Shown here: positions 1 through 5,194 of the stretch, one piece after another
Layout: the number at the start of each line of letters is the position of its first letter
Position numbering within the stretch: position 1 is the first letter of the stretch
DNA from: an uncultured Clostridia bacterium
GTDB lineage: Bacteria > Bacillota > Clostridia > TANB77 > CAG-508
Assembly: GCA_934169775.1 (NCBI GenBank)
Contig: CAKPOI010000048.1
Location: 1 to 6,275, forward strand
Direction: 5' to 3'
Length of the DNA: 6,275 nucleotides
Position numbers and translations under genes: made by a program
The notes under the pieces: model-generated
What the model saw: the letters and a program-made list of their open reading frames with translations, nothing else
The model's database searches: none
What the model was told of the DNA's origin: nothing

Positions 1-512
1 ACAATGCTCATCTGCATCTACTAATCTCCATCTATTTTCTTTTTCATCAAAATATTCTGTAATCCAGTGGTCATAACATATTTCATCATAATGTATATAT
101 TCAGCAAATCCACTTCTAGCTCTAGCTGGTATTCCTTTAGCCTTTAATATACTTGCTAATAATATAGCTTGACTTCTACATGTAACATGAACTTTGTCTT
201 TTTCCTCTCTTTTTGTAGTATAGTTGGGATTTTTCTTAATAATTCAGCTATTACACTTTGTGCTGTTGGAAAAATATCATCTTCATATTCTAATCTAGTA
301 ACTGGTACTTTAGTCATATCTCCCCAAAAGCAATCTTTTTTATTCCTAATTTCTTTATCTTTAAAGGCTACTGGATGTATTATTTGCATTCTTTGTAATA
401 TACATAATTTTTCAATATCATCTGGCAAGTTTTTTGCAAAATCCTTATAATATCCCAAATCTGTAAATTGACTTGTTTGCTTATAAAATTCTAATATTTT
501 TTCTTTCTCCAT
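1..512 (-). pseudogene. transglutaminase-like protein, frameshifted and cut by the window edge
   Basis: Two reading frames together encode one transglutaminase-like (papain-fold) protein. From the ATG at 510-512 the first frame reads about 94 residues (MEKEKILEFYKQTSQFTDLG at the start, then EDDIFPTAQS and AELLRK) and then runs to a wrong stop near 156. The other frame continues as NPNYTTKREEKDKVHVTCRS and shows the expected catalytic triad: Cys112 in TCRSQA, His149 in DHW and Asp166 in LVDAD (numbering after correction). Adding one A to the A5 run (T5 on the plus strand, 230-234) joins them into exactly 171 open codons up to position 1. The start at 512 is preferred over the in-frame ATG at 536 because it lies 1 nt after the nitroreductase stop, has GGAG upstream, and gives the N-terminus I expect for the family. 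It is the last visible gene of the operon. The substrate is unknown; such proteins can be proteases, amidases or transglutaminases. The deletion could be a real mutation or a sequencing error. Confidence 0.82.
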
Positions 513-513
513 A

Positions 514-1074
514 TTAATACCACTCCAATACTTCATTTAATTTTTTCCTAGGTCTTTGTTTAGGACTTTCATCTGGATAACCGATAGAAATTGCTGAAAT
601 CAGTTCCATATTTTCATAGCCTACTAATTTAGCTATTTCTTTTTGAGTATATACAATATCTCTTATCCAAAGTGAACCTAATCCTAAATCGGTTGCTCTT
701 AAGCAAATATGTTCTATAGCTCCACCGATTGAAAGCGAATCTCCTATAATCCAATTATCTTCATATTCTTTAAGAACTAATATAAGTATAGGTGCTTCTT
801 TCATTATTTTTGCAGTTGCTTTAACACTACTATTAGCATTATATATTTGTCTTTCTAAACTAATCTTTGAGCTATTTTCCTTTTCCAACATAATGTCTGC
901 AATTTGATTTTTTATAGTGTTAGTTACTATTACAAATTTCCAAGGTTGTCTATTTTTGGCAGATGGTGATAACCTTGCACAATCAATTAAGTCTTCAATT
1001 ATTTCCTTAGATATCTCAGTATTTTTATATTTGCGAATACTTCGTCTATTTTTTATTGTTTCTTTTAATTCCAT
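514..1074 (-). CDS. nitroreductase-family FMN-dependent oxidoreductase
   Basis: This 186-residue protein is the normal size for a small nitroreductase-fold flavoenzyme. Such enzymes are usually FMN-bound homodimers that reduce nitroaromatics, quinones or flavins with NAD(P)H in the cytoplasm. Visible family features are the N-terminal phosphate-binding stretch RRSIRKY (10-16), the SPSAKNRQPW segment (36-45) that contacts FMN, the GGAIEHICLRATDLGLGSLW helix (117-136), the SIGYPDE turn (163-169) and the basic PRKKL (175-179) near the C-terminus. The start is supported by AGGAGG 5 nt upstream, at 1080-1085. It lies 9 nt after the C26 hydrolase gene and ends 1 nt before the transglutaminase-like gene, so it is almost certainly co-transcribed with both. 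The exact substrate cannot be read from the sequence. Confidence 0.93.
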   Translation of the reverse strand: MELKETIKNRRSIRKYKNTEISKEIIEDLIDCARLSPSAKNRQPWKFVIVTNTIKNQIADIMLEKENSSKISLERQIYNANSSVKATAKIMKEAPILILVLKEYEDNWIIGDSLSIGGAIEHICLRATDLGLGSLWIRDIVYTQKEIAKLVGYENMELISAISIGYPDESPKQRPRKKLNEVLEWY

Positions 1075-1079
1075 TTTAA

Positions 1080-1085
1080 CCTCCT
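1080..1085 (-). promoter_or_regulatory. Shine-Dalgarno site overlapping the upstream stop codon
   Basis: A perfect AGGAGG lies 5 nt before the nitroreductase ATG and overlaps the TAG stop of the C26 hydrolase gene (1084-1086). A ribosome finishing the hydrolase would therefore sit on the next ribosome site. This fixes the nitroreductase start and suggests translational coupling. Confidence 0.85.
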
Positions 1086-1770
1086 AGCCTTTGCAAACAT
1101 TTATAAATTCTTTAAAAATTTTATTCATTTTTTCGTCTTTAGCATATAAACTTTCTGGATGAAACCTAACTCCTATATAGAATTTTTTGTTTTTAGCTTC
1201 AATAACATCTGGGTAACCATCTTCACAAAATGCAACTTTATCAAGCATTGGGCAATCTTTTATTGTTCTTTTATGTCTAGAATTTACCATCATTTCAGTT
1301 GTTTTAACTATGTTATAAAATTTTGAACTTTCATCTATTTTGATGTTATGCACATATTCATCAAATGACTTATCATGCTTATCTGGGTTAGGTATTTTAT
1401 ATGTTGTCCCTCCAATAGCTCTAGCAATATTATTTTGACCTGCACATATTCCTAATATAGGTATATCATTGTCATAACAATATTTTGAGATTATACTTTC
1501 ATAATTATCTGTTTCAAGACCACCTTGTAATATAATTCCACTACACAATTTAATTTGTGTAATCAAATTTTCTTTTTCTTCTATTGACAAATTATCTTTC
1601 CAATTATCTCCACAATAATTAACATTAGATTCAGTAGGTAATATTCCGATAGCAATTCCTCCATTATCAAATATAGCTTGCTTTACTTCATCTCTTACAA
1701 ATGTATCTATTTTATTTGATTTATATGTAGCATAGTGTTTTGATACAATGCCAATGATAGGTTTATTCAT
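1084..1770 (-). CDS. class I glutamine amidotransferase-like hydrolase (peptidase C26, gamma-glutamyl hydrolase family)
   Basis: This 228-residue protein has the class I glutamine amidotransferase fold. The start MNKPIIGI and the GGLETDNYES segment (83-92) are typical of the gamma-glutamyl-GABA hydrolase (PuuD-like) branch. The nucleophile elbow is GICAGQN with Cys109. The catalytic His204 and Glu206 lie in RFHPES, and VNSRHK (162-167) matches the substrate-side histidine region of the family. By family knowledge it hydrolyses gamma-glutamyl bonds in the cytoplasm; the true substrate is not shown. The start has GGAGGG 5 nt upstream. The first 8 nt overlap the end of the BRO/DinD gene, so translation is probably coupled. 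No polyamine or GABA pathway gene is nearby, so puuD should not be assumed. Confidence 0.9.
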   Translation of the reverse strand: MNKPIIGIVSKHYATYKSNKIDTFVRDEVKQAIFDNGGIAIGILPTESNVNYCGDNWKDNLSIEEKENLITQIKLCSGIILQGGLETDNYESIISKYCYDNDIPILGICAGQNNIARAIGGTTYKIPNPDKHDKSFDEYVHNIKIDESSKFYNIVKTTEMMVNSRHKRTIKDCPMLDKVAFCEDGYPDVIEAKNKKFYIGVRFHPESLYAKDEKMNKIFKEFINVCKG

Positions 1771-2665
1771 CTGTTCCCTCCATATTAATATTTTCCTTTA
1801 TTTTCTTTTTGGATGTATTCTTTAAAGTTTTATTATCATCTAAATACTTATAATTTAAAGCATTTTTTCTAGTTACAACAGTTTCACCTAAATTCTTTTC
1901 TATATCATCTCTTGCAACTTTTGCAGCATGACCACCCATATGTGCGACTTTTTTGTTTTCTTCCAAGCCATAAGGTCTATGCTTTTTAGCAAGTTCTCTT
2001 GTTGCGATTTCTCCTAAATCAGTTAAAGCAACTTCTATGTCTGTCATATTATCTCTTAAAGACTCTTTTCTAATTCCTTTAAAGTTTTTATATTCTGATG
2101 CTTTCATTCCAGACCAAGCCTGATATATTTCATTTGTTAGAACTGCATATTCAAAATTTTTTGTTATTCCATTTTCTTTCCATACATCTGTTAATTTGCG
2201 TCTATCTACAACTCCTGTCATTCTTGTCTTAATCCAATTATCATCATATCCACGACTTCTATAATAATCAACAGCACGATTAATAGCAAGTTCTGGATCA
2301 AATACTTCATCTATTCTGTCATTTCCCATTTTAGCAAGCCAAAGTTTAAATGGCTCAGCTTTTGGACTTGGTATTGACTCTATTAGTCTTAATATTCCTT
2401 TTGTATCTAACGTATCTGTTTCACGCATTTTACCATCTGTTGCTTTCATTTTCAACTGCACGATATTTTCGTGCAGTTGACTTCCTTCTTGCTTTAATTT
2501 TCTTTTTAAATCACTCCAATAGTTTCTTGGAATATTGCTGTCAGTTAATGCTCCAATAACATCTACAACACTAAAATAATATTCTTCCTTTTCACTATCC
2601 CAAACACTTCTTATCTCACTGTCTTCAAAAAGATTTGATATTGTTTCTAATTTATTATTTTCCAT
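1763..2665 (-). CDS. BRO-N domain protein with DinD-like C-terminal region
   Basis: The 300-residue protein begins with a BRO-N domain at about 10-115: an IRSVWDSEKEEYYFSVVDV start, the QLHENIVQLK segment at 63-72, then RETDTLDTKGILRLIESIPS and PFKLWLAKMG. BRO-N is found in phage and viral antirepressor-like DNA-binding proteins. The remainder (about 130-280) resembles E. coli DinD, with KGIRKESLRDNM, HMGGHAAKVARDDIEKNLG and a basic tail. It is not a short phage antirepressor, because the long second half places it in the chromosomal BRO/DinD group. It is the first gene of the minus-strand operon, has AAAGGA about 11 nt before the ATG, and overlaps the next gene by 8 nt. I see no LexA box, so damage induction as for dinD is not supported here. 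Its role is unknown; DNA binding and control of its own divergent promoter region are possible inferences. Confidence 0.85.
   Translation of the reverse strand: MENNKLETISNLFEDSEIRSVWDSEKEEYYFSVVDVIGALTDSNIPRNYWSDLKRKLKQEGSQLHENIVQLKMKATDGKMRETDTLDTKGILRLIESIPSPKAEPFKLWLAKMGNDRIDEVFDPELAINRAVDYYRSRGYDDNWIKTRMTGVVDRRKLTDVWKENGITKNFEYAVLTNEIYQAWSGMKASEYKNFKGIRKESLRDNMTDIEVALTDLGEIATRELAKKHRPYGLEENKKVAHMGGHAAKVARDDIEKNLGETVVTRKNALNYKYLDDNKTLKNTSKKKIKENINMEGTDE
2452..2480. repeat. perfect 12-bp inverted repeat inside the BRO-N coding region
   Basis: TCAACTGCACGA at 2452-2463 and TCGTGCAGTTGA at 2469-2480 pair perfectly around a 5-nt loop. It encodes QLHENIVQL and uses CAC, GTG, CTG and CAG codons that are unusually GC-rich for this gene. 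It may form a hairpin in the mRNA, or may simply reflect the near-symmetric QL...VQL peptide. Confidence 0.8.
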
Positions 2666-2704
2666 TTAGGCATCATTCCTTTATAAATTTATTATTATGG
2701 ACAA

Positions 2705-2733
2705 ATTATATCAAGAAATTCCACTTTTTTCAA
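2705..2733 (-). promoter_or_regulatory. sigma-A promoter of the BRO-led operon
   Basis: On the minus strand, TTGAAA (2733-2728) is followed by exactly 17 bp and then TATAAT (2710-2705). A TG one base upstream of the -10 box makes it an extended -10. It lies about 40 bp before the BRO ATG and points at it. It is outside the insertion sequence and appears intact. An 8-bp palindrome, GAATATTC, at 2735-2742 abuts the -35 box and could be an operator. Confidence 0.8.
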
Positions 2734-2751
2734 TGAATATTCTGTATTTTA

Positions 2752-2757
2752 TTGACA
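2752..2757 (+). promoter_or_regulatory. orphaned -35 box of a rightward promoter split by the insertion
   Basis: A perfect TTGACA points right. Its expected -10 position falls inside the left end of the insertion sequence, where no -10 is present. The matching TGATATATAAT lies just after the right target duplication (4692-4702). With the element and one target copy removed, the spacing from TTGACA to TATATA is 17 bp, and to TATAAT 19 bp. Confidence 0.7.
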
Positions 2758-2763
2758 TTTACA

Positions 2764-2771
2764 TAAAAAGA
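2764..2771. repeat. left 8-bp target-site duplication
   Basis: TAAAAAGA directly abuts the left terminal inverted repeat and is repeated exactly at 4684-4691 directly after the right one. Eight base pairs is the duplication length of the IS66 family. Confidence 0.93.
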
Positions 2772-2796
2772 GTTACAGTTCAGGTGGTATAAATAT
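2772..2796 (+). repeat. left terminal inverted repeat of the IS66-family element
   Basis: It begins GTTACAGTTCAGG and matches the reverse complement of 4659-4683 at 22 of 25 positions, with mismatches at repeat positions 7, 15 and 18. Confidence 0.92.
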
Positions 2797-2812
2797 AAAA
2801 AGTAAATATTTG

Positions 2813-2854
2813 TAACAAAAATGTAATATAAAAAAAATTATATATTTTTTGTTA
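2813..2854. repeat. A/T-only hairpin in the left end of the insertion sequence
   Basis: TAACAAAAA (2813-2821) pairs with TTTTTGTTA (2846-2854), and the interior can pair further through TATAA and TTATA. It is the first of two tandem hairpins in the transposase leader. Being so A/T-rich it is weak as RNA, but its position fits insulation from outside reads. Confidence 0.5.
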
Positions 2855-2869
2855 GTGAATTTTACAAAT

Positions 2870-2918
2870 AAAAAAATCACGATATTAAGTATTAAAAATG
2901 CTTGTACGTGATTTTTTT
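2870..2918 (+). terminator. bidirectional terminator-like hairpin upstream of the transposase
   Basis: AAAAAAATCACG (2870-2881) pairs perfectly with CGTGATTTTTTT (2907-2918). An inner stem, AAGTATT with AATGCTT (2887-2893 with 2897-2903, one G-T pair), caps it. The A and T tracts give a U-run in either direction. It stands before the transposase promoter, so it would stop outside transcripts from reaching the gene, a common safeguard in insertion sequences. Confidence 0.7.
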
Positions 2919-3007
2919 CATTGTATTAATGAGTAAAGGTAGAAAAATAATGAAAATTAATCATGTTAAATTCTGAACATGTAATATTTCTGAAATAATT
3001 GAAAATA

Positions 3008-3036
3008 TGGACTTTTTAGGCATTTTGATATATAAT
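3008..3036 (+). promoter_or_regulatory. likely transposase promoter
   Basis: A perfect TATAAT at 3031-3036 has TGGACT (4 of 6 matches to the -35 consensus) 17 bp upstream, at 3008-3013. An overlapping TGATATATA reading could act as an extended -10. The predicted start lies about 20 nt before the AGAGGTGA ribosome site, so the leader is short. Confidence 0.55.
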
Positions 3037-3065
3037 TAATTCATCAAGAAAAGAGGTGAACCAAC

Positions 3066-4624
3066 ATGATTTATTCAGAACAAGAATATATAGCACTATT
3101 AGAAAAAGTTAAAAAATTAGAGAAAGAAAATGAAGTTAAAAACACTGAGAATAGACTATTAAAAAAGCAGAATAGAGAAAAAGATGAAATTATTCATGAT
3201 TTAGATAAAAATAATTATAAAGAAAAATATAATACAACTTTATCTCAATATAATAGTTTAGTAAAGGTTAATGATGAGCAAAATATAGAAATTAATGAGC
3301 TAAAAAAAAAGTAGAATACTATCAAAAGCTATTAGCGACGCAGAACGTAAGAACAAAAAAAGATAGTAGTAATTCTTCTAAGCCATCTTCTACAAATGGA
3401 TTTAAAAAAGTAATCACTAATAGAAGAGAAAAATCTAATAAAAAGCAAGGAGGTCAAACAGGTCATGTTGGAGCTTTTTTAAGCGCCCCAATGCTAAAAG
3501 AAAATATAAATTTAGATAATGTTGAAACAGAAATTATTGAAATAAATAAAACTGAAGAAAATAAAAACAAAAAAGTAATAATAAGAAAAGTTATTGATAT
3601 TGAAGTAAAAACTAAGATAACGATATACAAATATTATCCTGATAATAACGGAAAATATAACATAAAAAAAGAGCATAATTCTCCAATTCAATATGGTTCA
3701 AATATAAAGGCGATGGCAATTAACTTAATGATATCTGCAAATAATTCAACAGATGCAGTTGTTGAGTTTTTTAGTAGTATAACAAATGGAGTTATAAAAT
3801 TGTCAAAAGGAAGCCTTGTTTCTTGGCAGAAGAAAAGTGCTAAAATATTAAAACCACAAATAAAAAATATTCAATTAAATTTGATGGATGCATATTATAC
3901 AAATAACGATGAAAGTCAAATAAAAATAAATGGAGAAGGTTTTAATGTTTTAGGATGCAGTAATAAAAAATACACAAGACTATGGATAAATAAAAGTAAA
4001 TCTCAAAAGGCTTTGGAAGATATTGGATTTCTGACACAATATAAAGGAATTGTTGTAAAAGATAGAACTGATTTATACAATCACTGTGGAAGAAAAAGAG
4101 TGCAATGCTTATCACATATATTAAGATATCTTAAAGGTGTATATGATTTTAATGGGCATGAAAGAGCTAAAGAGATGGCCAAGTTATTATCAGGGATAAA
4201 TGAAAAAAGAAATAACTACATAGATCAGGGAAAGGAGAAATTTGAGAAAGACGAAAAAAAAGAATTTAATACACATAGAGATATTATCTTCAAAAAATGG
4301 AAAAAAGAGTGGATGACTAGTAATGAAGTAGAAAATCCAGTATATGAAGATGAAAGAAGGTTACTAAGTAGATTTGAAGATAAGAAAGAATTGAAAGAAA
4401 TAATAAGCTTTGTAACAGATTTTAAAATACCATCTACAAATAATCAGATAGATAGGGATTTACGACCTGTAAAAATAAAACAGAAAATAGGAAAGTTTAG
4501 AAGTGAAAGTGGAGCTGAACTTTATGCAGAAATACGAAGCTGTATCAATACCTATAAGAAACAAAATTATAGTCCATTTAACATGCTTTTGAAAGGTTTT
4601 AATGGTGATTTACAAGTTATATAA
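3066..4624 (+). CDS. IS66-family transposase (TnpC type), two frames joined by a -1 shift
   Basis: The first frame (3066-3314) gives 82 residues of lysine/glutamate-rich coiled coil and stops at TAG. The second frame is open from 3311 and continues through the ATG at 3491 to the stop at 4622-4624. Joined by a -1 shift the product is 519 residues, a normal TnpC length. In order it has the coiled coil (1-90), DSSNSSKPSS (100-109), the KQGGQTGH motif (127-134) typical of IS66 transposases, then the RNase H-like DDE core. Catalytic positions are Asp282 in NDESQIKING, Asp333 in VKDRTDLYN and position 463 in STNNQIDRDLRP, where the family normally has Glu and this copy has Asp. The CxxC zinc-finger cysteines of many IS66 proteins are not seen. 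The start has AGAGGTGA 6 nt upstream. It would cut and join the element's own ends. Activity depends on the frameshift and on whether Asp463 is tolerated. Confidence 0.9.
3305..3311 (+). promoter_or_regulatory. A-AAA-AAG slippery heptamer in an A9 run
   Basis: In the zero frame the codons are CTA AAA AAA AAG TAG. The heptamer A-AAA-AAG is the classic strong bacterial -1 slip site, and a slip here reads straight on into GTA GAA TAC, the missing TnpC frame. A9 is also long enough for RNA polymerase slippage. No strong upstream Shine-Dalgarno or long downstream stem is obvious, so programmed use is not proved. Confidence 0.6.
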
Positions 4625-4653
4625 AGGAGATAAGATTTCAGAACTTATCTCCT
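4625..4653 (+). terminator. terminator hairpin after the transposase
   Basis: AGGAGATAAG (4625-4634) and CTTATCTCCT (4644-4653) form a perfect 10-bp stem with a 9-nt loop, starting directly at the transposase stop codon. The tail ATTTGATATTT is only moderately T-rich. It lies within the element, just before the right terminal repeat. Confidence 0.75.
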
Positions 4654-4658
4654 ATTTG

Positions 4659-4683
4659 ATATTTAGACTACCTGAATTGTAAC
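4659..4683 (-). repeat. right terminal inverted repeat of the IS66-family element
   Basis: Read on the minus strand it starts GTTACAATTCAGG and matches the left end at 22 of 25 positions. The 8-bp target copy follows at once. Confidence 0.92.
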
Positions 4684-4691
4684 TAAAAAGA
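4684..4691. repeat. right 8-bp target-site duplication
   Basis: TAAAAAGA, identical to 2764-2771, marks the right edge of the insertion. Confidence 0.93.
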
Positions 4692-4702
4692 TGATATATA
4701 AT
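4692..4702 (+). promoter_or_regulatory. orphaned extended -10 box of the split promoter
   Basis: TGATATATAAT contains TGnTATATA and TATAAT. Its TTGACA partner is now 1.9 kb away on the other side of the insertion sequence. The nearest substitute in the right end is TTGTAA at 4677-4682, only 14 bp from TATAAT, which is too close for a good promoter. Confidence 0.6.
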
Positions 4703-4748
4703 AGATGTATTTTATAGTACACTGAAAAATTAATAGACACGAAACACT

Positions 4749-4827
4749 GATTAGTAAGGGATACAATAAAATATTTTCTATCTTTCTCCTAATTTAAAAA
4801 TTAAGGTTTGTAGGAAACTTACTAATC
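4749..4827. repeat. long-range inverted repeat enclosing an inner hairpin
   Basis: GATTAGTAAG (4749-4758) and CTTACTAATC (4818-4827) pair perfectly over 10 bp around 59 nt. The enclosed segment has its own stem (CCTAATTT with AAATTAAGG, about 4788-4806, one bulge). This is RNA-like nested architecture. Confidence 0.55.
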
Positions 4828-4916
4828 CAATGCGGTGAAATATATTTTGGCTGGTTTAGAATGAATAGTATGTAAAATGTCCAGCAGTGGTTAAGACCGA
4901 TTAGCATGTTTCAAGT

Positions 4917-4959
4917 AAAACTCACTACTCTGCAAAAAAAATGCAATATTAGTAGTTTT
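4917..4959 (+). terminator. terminator-like hairpin in the leader
   Basis: AAAACT-C-ACTA (4917-4927) pairs with TAGT-AGTTTT (4950-4959) with one bulged C. Two TGCA segments in the loop can extend the fold. A T-rich tail (TTTTATTTGTTG) follows, so it could stop or attenuate rightward transcripts. Confidence 0.45.
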
Positions 4960-4977
4960 ATTTGTTGTGCCTAATGG

Positions 4978-5023
4978 GTCTTTTTGTTATGCTAAAAAAG
5001 ACTATATAGGTATTTCTCTATAT
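4978..5023. repeat. two adjacent short hairpins
   Basis: GTCTTTTT (4978-4985) pairs with AAAAAGAC (4995-5002), and ATATAG (5004-5009) pairs with CTATAT (5018-5023). The first loop carries TATGCT, which is complementary to AGCATA at 5032-5037 and so allows a rival fold. Confidence 0.45.
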
Positions 5024-5046
5024 TCTTACGAAGCATAGCAAACAGA

Positions 5047-5090
5047 TACTGAAAAAATTTTATGCTAGGTAGCACAAAAATTTTTCAGTA
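5047..5090. repeat. long hairpin with 20-nt arms
   Basis: Positions 5047-5066 pair with 5071-5090 in strict register, with only two mismatches (A5057 with A5080, A5062 with C5075) and a 4-nt AGGT loop. It begins TACTGAAAAA and ends TTTTTCAGTA. Confidence 0.7.
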
Positions 5091-5092
5091 GT

Positions 5093-5131
5093 CAAAATAA
5101 TATTTGAATGGAGATGAAAAATATTATTTTG
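5093..5131. repeat. perfect 13-bp inverted repeat, first of the hairpin run before the relaxase
   Basis: CAAAATAATATTT (5093-5105) pairs with AAATATTATTTTG (5119-5131) around a 13-nt purine-rich loop. Confidence 0.7.
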
Positions 5132-5132
5132 A

Positions 5133-5147
5133 TTTGGCGAAGCCAAA
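5133..5147. repeat. GCGAAGC mini-hairpin
   Basis: TTTGGC, loop GAA, GCCAAA forms a perfect 6-bp stem. Its core GCGAAGC is the sequence known for an exceptionally stable single-stranded DNA mini-hairpin. Confidence 0.75.
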
Positions 5148-5148
5148 C

Positions 5149-5181
5149 ATAAATTATCTATCGCAAGATTAGATAATTTAT
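5149..5181. repeat. perfect 12-bp inverted repeat with GCAA loop
   Basis: ATAAATTATCTA (5149-5160) pairs with TAGATAATTTAT (5170-5181). The loop TCGCAAGAT can close further to a C-GCAA-G tetraloop. Confidence 0.75.
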
Positions 5182-5194
5182 GAGCACTCCGCTA

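Larger units (their letters stand above)
2772..4683 (+). mobile_element. complete IS66-family insertion sequence, single-ORF ISBst12-like type
   Basis: The element is 1912 bp, with imperfect 25-bp terminal inverted repeats starting GTTACA at both ends and an exact 8-bp target duplication outside them. It carries only a tnpC-like transposase, in two frames. The accessory tnpA and tnpB of classical IS66 are absent, which is the pattern of the ISBst12 subgroup (about 2 kb, one gene). Two hairpins occupy the 5' leader and a 10-bp-stem terminator follows the gene, so the element is insulated from outside transcription. The exact target duplication and near-matched ends suggest recent insertion. 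It landed between the -35 and -10 of a host promoter. Confidence 0.93.

Noticed and set aside
169..450. A 93-codon plus-strand reading frame
   Set aside because: It is antisense to the transglutaminase-like gene, has no ribosome site, and its sequence is the shadow of a conserved protein.
2350..2559. A 69-codon plus-strand hydrophobic reading frame
   Set aside because: It lies wholly opposite the conserved BRO-N coding region. Leucine-rich antisense frames are expected in such A/T-rich genes, and there is no ribosome site.
2666..2763. LexA (SOS) box before the DinD-like gene
   Set aside because: The only palindrome, GAATATTC, does not match the Firmicute GAAC-N4-GTTC pattern.
2962..2981. 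CATGTT / AACATG inverted repeat in the transposase leader
   Set aside because: It has only 6 bp with an 8-nt loop in A/T-rich DNA; this is expected by chance and lacks other support.
4677..4702. New hybrid promoter created by the right end of the insertion sequence
   Set aside because: TTGTAA matches the -35 at only 4 of 6 and is 14 bp from TATAAT, too short for normal sigma-A spacing.
5108..5152. A 14-codon frame starting MEMKNIILIW in the leader
   Set aside because: There is no Shine-Dalgarno site, and it is made of the two hairpins 5093-5131 and 5133-5147, which explain the sequence better.
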